Below, in pieces: positions 6,803 through 8,458 of a stretch of DNA of 8,458 bases. The DNA lies in NCBI GenBank assembly GCA_016291915.1, contig JAEEZP010000096.1, forward strand, positions 1 to 8,458. The letters are read 5' to 3'. The DNA comes from Prevotella sp. (GTDB taxonomy: Bacteria; Bacteroidota; Bacteroidia; Bacteroidales; Bacteroidaceae). Each line of letters opens with the position of its first letter. Positions within the stretch are counted from its first letter, which is position 1. The notes beneath the pieces are model-generated. The model was not told the DNA's origin, did not search any database, and saw only the letters and a list, made by a program, of their open reading frames with translations. Position numbers and translations under genes: made by a program.

Positions 6803-7783
6803 TAATTTGTACTTTGAAATATCAGTTCCAAACGACAGATTCAGACTCTCGAGCAAATCATCAAGCTCAGAAAGCGATTTCTTACCGAAGTTACGGAACT
6901 TCAAGAGATCTGTCTTATTGTATTGAACGAGGTCACCCAATGTTTCTACATCAGCAGCCTTCAGACAGTTCAGAGCACGAACAGAAAGGTTCATGTCAAC
7001 CAAACGTGTCTTCAACAACTGACGCATGTGAAGGATTTCCTCATCAAACTCCTGATTACCCTCTGTATCATTATTCTCAAGCATGATCTTTTCATCAGAG
7101 AACAACATAAAGTGGTAAATCAGAATCTTGGCAGCCTCTTTCAGCGCGTCTTTCGGGTGAATGGAACCATCCGTAGTTACCTCAAGCACTAACTTGTCGT
7201 AGTCGGTCTTCTGCTCAACACGATACGGCTCAACGGAGTACTTGACGTTGCGGATTGGTGTGTAAATTGAATCAATTGGAATAACGTTGACGTCTGTGCA
7301 GAATTCACGATTTTCATCAGCGGGAACATATCCACGTCCCTTATTGATAGTAAGATCCAACTGCATAGATGCCTTTGCATCTAAATGACAAATCACCAAA
7401 TCTGGGTTTAACACTTCAAATCCAGTCAGATAATTGCTTATATCACCAGCTTTGAACACTGTGGTATTTTCAATGATGATACTTACTTTCTCGTTCTCGA
7501 ATTCTTCTACTACTTGCTTGAAGCGTACTTGCTTCAGATTCAAGATAATGTTGGTGACATCCTCCTTGACACCAGGTACTGAAGAGAATTCATGCTCAAC
7601 ACCAGCGATCTTGATGGTGTTGATAGCATAACCCTCCAGTGATGAAAGAAGTATGCGGCGCAGTGCATTACCAATGGTAACACCAAAACCAGATTCCAGC
7701 GGACGGAACTCGAACTTTCCGTAACGGTCGCTGGCTTCCAACATTACTACTTTATCAGGTTTTTGAAATGCTAATATTGCCAT
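6791..7783 (-). CDS. rpoA: DNA-directed RNA polymerase subunit alpha
   Basis: The alpha subunit dimerises to nucleate RNA polymerase assembly and contacts upstream promoter DNA and activators. It has 330 residues, the usual length. The N-terminal domain (about 1-235) shows the assembly motif GFGVTIGNALRRILLSS (32-48). A short acidic linker (about 236-250) leads to the C-terminal domain (about 252-320), with Arg269 in SVRALNCLKAADVETLGDL and RNFGKKSLSELDDL (297-310), the two DNA-contacting helix-hairpin-helix parts. Compared with E. coli RAENCLKA, Glu267 is replaced by Leu (Leu271 here), which I recall as normal for Bacteroidota. It starts 11 nt after the rpsD stop; the leader has no Shine-Dalgarno. 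It is co-transcribed with rpsD and rplQ. Confidence 0.99.
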   Translation of the reverse strand: MAILAFQKPDKVVMLEASDRYGKFEFRPLESGFGVTIGNALRRILLSSLEGYAINTIKIAGVEHEFSSVPGVKEDVTNIILNLKQVRFKQVVEEFENEKVSIIIENTTVFKAGDISNYLTGFEVLNPDLVICHLDAKASMQLDLTINKGRGYVPADENREFCTDVNVIPIDSIYTPIRNVKYSVEPYRVEQKTDYDKLVLEVTTDGSIHPKDALKEAAKILIYHFMLFSDEKIMLENNDTEGNQEFDEEILHMRQLLKTRLVDMNLSVRALNCLKAADVETLGDLVQYNKTDLLKFRNFGKKSLSELDDLLESLNLSFGTDISKYKLDRE

Positions 7784-7794
7784 TAACTTAATGA

Positions 7795-8400
7795 TTATTT
7801 AGAGTACAACTCAACGATTAACTGCTCCTTAATATTCTCTGGGATGTCGGCACGGTCTGGCTTGTGCAGATACTTGCCACTCTTGGAATTCTCATCCCAT
7901 TCGATCCATGGATACTTACTATGGTTAAAACCTGCCAGTGATGCCTCAACAACTTCGAGAGACTTTGACTTCTCACGAACGCCAACGATCTGACCGGGCT
8001 TTACCGCATATGAAGGAATATTAACCACGTTGCCGTCTACCACGATATGCTTGTGGCCAACGAGCTGACGGGCAGCAGCACGCGTAGGAGCAATACCCAT
8101 ACGGAAAACGACGTTATCCAGGCGGCTCTCCAGATTCTGAAGAAGAACCTCACCAGTGATACCGTCAGCCTTAGCTGCCTTCTCGAACATATTACGGAAC
8201 TGACGCTCTAACACACCATAAGTGTACTTAGCTTTCTGCTTCTCTGCCAACATGACACCATACTCCGACATCTTGCGACGACGGTTATTGCCATGCTGTC
8301 CAGGAGGGAAGTTTCTCCTAGACAAAACTTTGTCTGCGCCGAAGATGGGCTCACCAAAACGACGCGCAATTTTTGATTTCGGTCCTAAAGGTCTTGCCAT
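7795..8400 (-). CDS. rpsD: 30S ribosomal protein S4
   Basis: S4 is a primary 16S rRNA-binding protein that starts assembly of the small-subunit body, and in many bacteria it also represses its own operon. It has 201 residues. Diagnostic segments are MARPLGPKSKIARRFGEP, FPPGQHG (31-37), YGVLERQFRN (61-70) and the C-terminal EQLIVELYSK. The S4 RNA-binding domain covers about 91-153 (RLDNVVFRMG, TRAAARQLVGHKHIVVDG). There is no cysteine at all, so this is the zinc-free form. The ATG at 8398-8400 fits the conserved N-terminus. It is the first gene of the operon seen here; rpsK and rpsM would be expected upstream, beyond the window edge. The leader is T-rich with no Shine-Dalgarno. Confidence 0.99.
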   Translation of the reverse strand: MARPLGPKSKIARRFGEPIFGADKVLSRRNFPPGQHGNNRRRKMSEYGVMLAEKQKAKYTYGVLERQFRNMFEKAAKADGITGEVLLQNLESRLDNVVFRMGIAPTRAAARQLVGHKHIVVDGNVVNIPSYAVKPGQIVGVREKSKSLEVVEASLAGFNHSKYPWIEWDENSKSGKYLHKPDRADIPENIKEQLIVELYSK

Positions 8401-8430
8401 AAGAAGAAAATAAGATTCTGTTATAGAAAA

Positions 8431-8457
8431 CTAGATTAACTAGATATGCTAGAAATA
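8431..8457. repeat. Three near-tandem 9-bp units starting with CTAG
   Basis: On the + strand the bases read CTAGATTAA, CTAGATATG, CTAGAAATA: three consecutive 9-bp units sharing CTAGA. They lie in the leader about 30 nt upstream of rpsD (on the - strand side). CTAG is usually under-represented in bacterial genomes, so three copies in 27 bp stand out. The stretch from 8401 to the window edge holds no gene I can support. Confidence 0.45.
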
Positions 8458-8458
8458 C

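Noticed and set aside
6742..7086. 114-codon + strand open frame starting MNFLLCLIVFYILPIEF, resembling a membrane segment
   Set aside because: The hydrophobic start comes from the AT-rich rpoA-rplQ gap read backwards and the rest is antisense to rpoA; no support as a gene.
8401..8458. End of rpsK at the right edge
   Set aside because: The - strand translation of these bases shows nothing like the S11 C-terminus, so rpsK must end beyond the window.
1..8458. CRISPR arrays, transposases, integrases, tRNAs or toxin-antitoxin genes
   Set aside because: No repeat-spacer pattern, inverted terminal repeats, cloverleaf sequence or matching small proteins were seen; nearly all bases are in the six genes listed.

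Overview
The window looks like core chromosome of a Bacteroidota species, most likely a Prevotella/Bacteroides-type gut or oral anaerobe. The evidence is protein flavour (Bacteroidota-style RpoA alpha-CTD with RALNCLKA, a long bifunctional Rel, a DUF5060/apiosidase-like glycosidase), start codons with no Shine-Dalgarno sequence in front of them, and one good match to the Bacteroidota -7 promoter element (TAnnTTTG). The genus is inference. No mobile element, CRISPR array, tRNA or rRNA was seen.

Left part, + strand (2-4487): the 3' part of an MltD-like lytic transglycosylase with LysM repeats (start lies before the window), then 15 nt later a full-length bifunctional (p)ppGpp synthetase/hydrolase (Rel), then 10 nt later a secreted pectin methylesterase. 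The tight spacing, with no convincing promoter or terminator between them, suggests at least partial co-transcription of cell-wall remodelling, stringent-response and pectin-esterase genes.

Middle, - strand (4502-6121): a secreted glycoside hydrolase with an N-terminal DUF5060-like beta-sandwich, an apiosidase-like TIM barrel and a C-terminal beta domain. It converges on the pectinesterase with only 14 bp between the two stop codons. A short inverted repeat spans both stop codons. A -7 promoter element lies just upstream of its start.

Right part, - strand (8400 down to 6276): the end of the alpha ribosomal-protein operon, in the order rpsD, rpoA, rplQ, closed by a clear intrinsic terminator (about 6207-6234). 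A hairpin overlaps the rpoA stop codon ahead of rplQ. The next gene upstream would be expected to be rpsK, but it does not enter the window.

Functionally this is housekeeping DNA (wall turnover, ppGpp control, translation and transcription) with a small two-gene carbohydrate island between the blocks. The pectinesterase and the apiosidase-like enzyme could both act on plant pectin, but no SusC/SusD pair or regulator is present, so this is not a complete polysaccharide utilisation locus. I found no convincing new biological system; the items worth a second look are modest.
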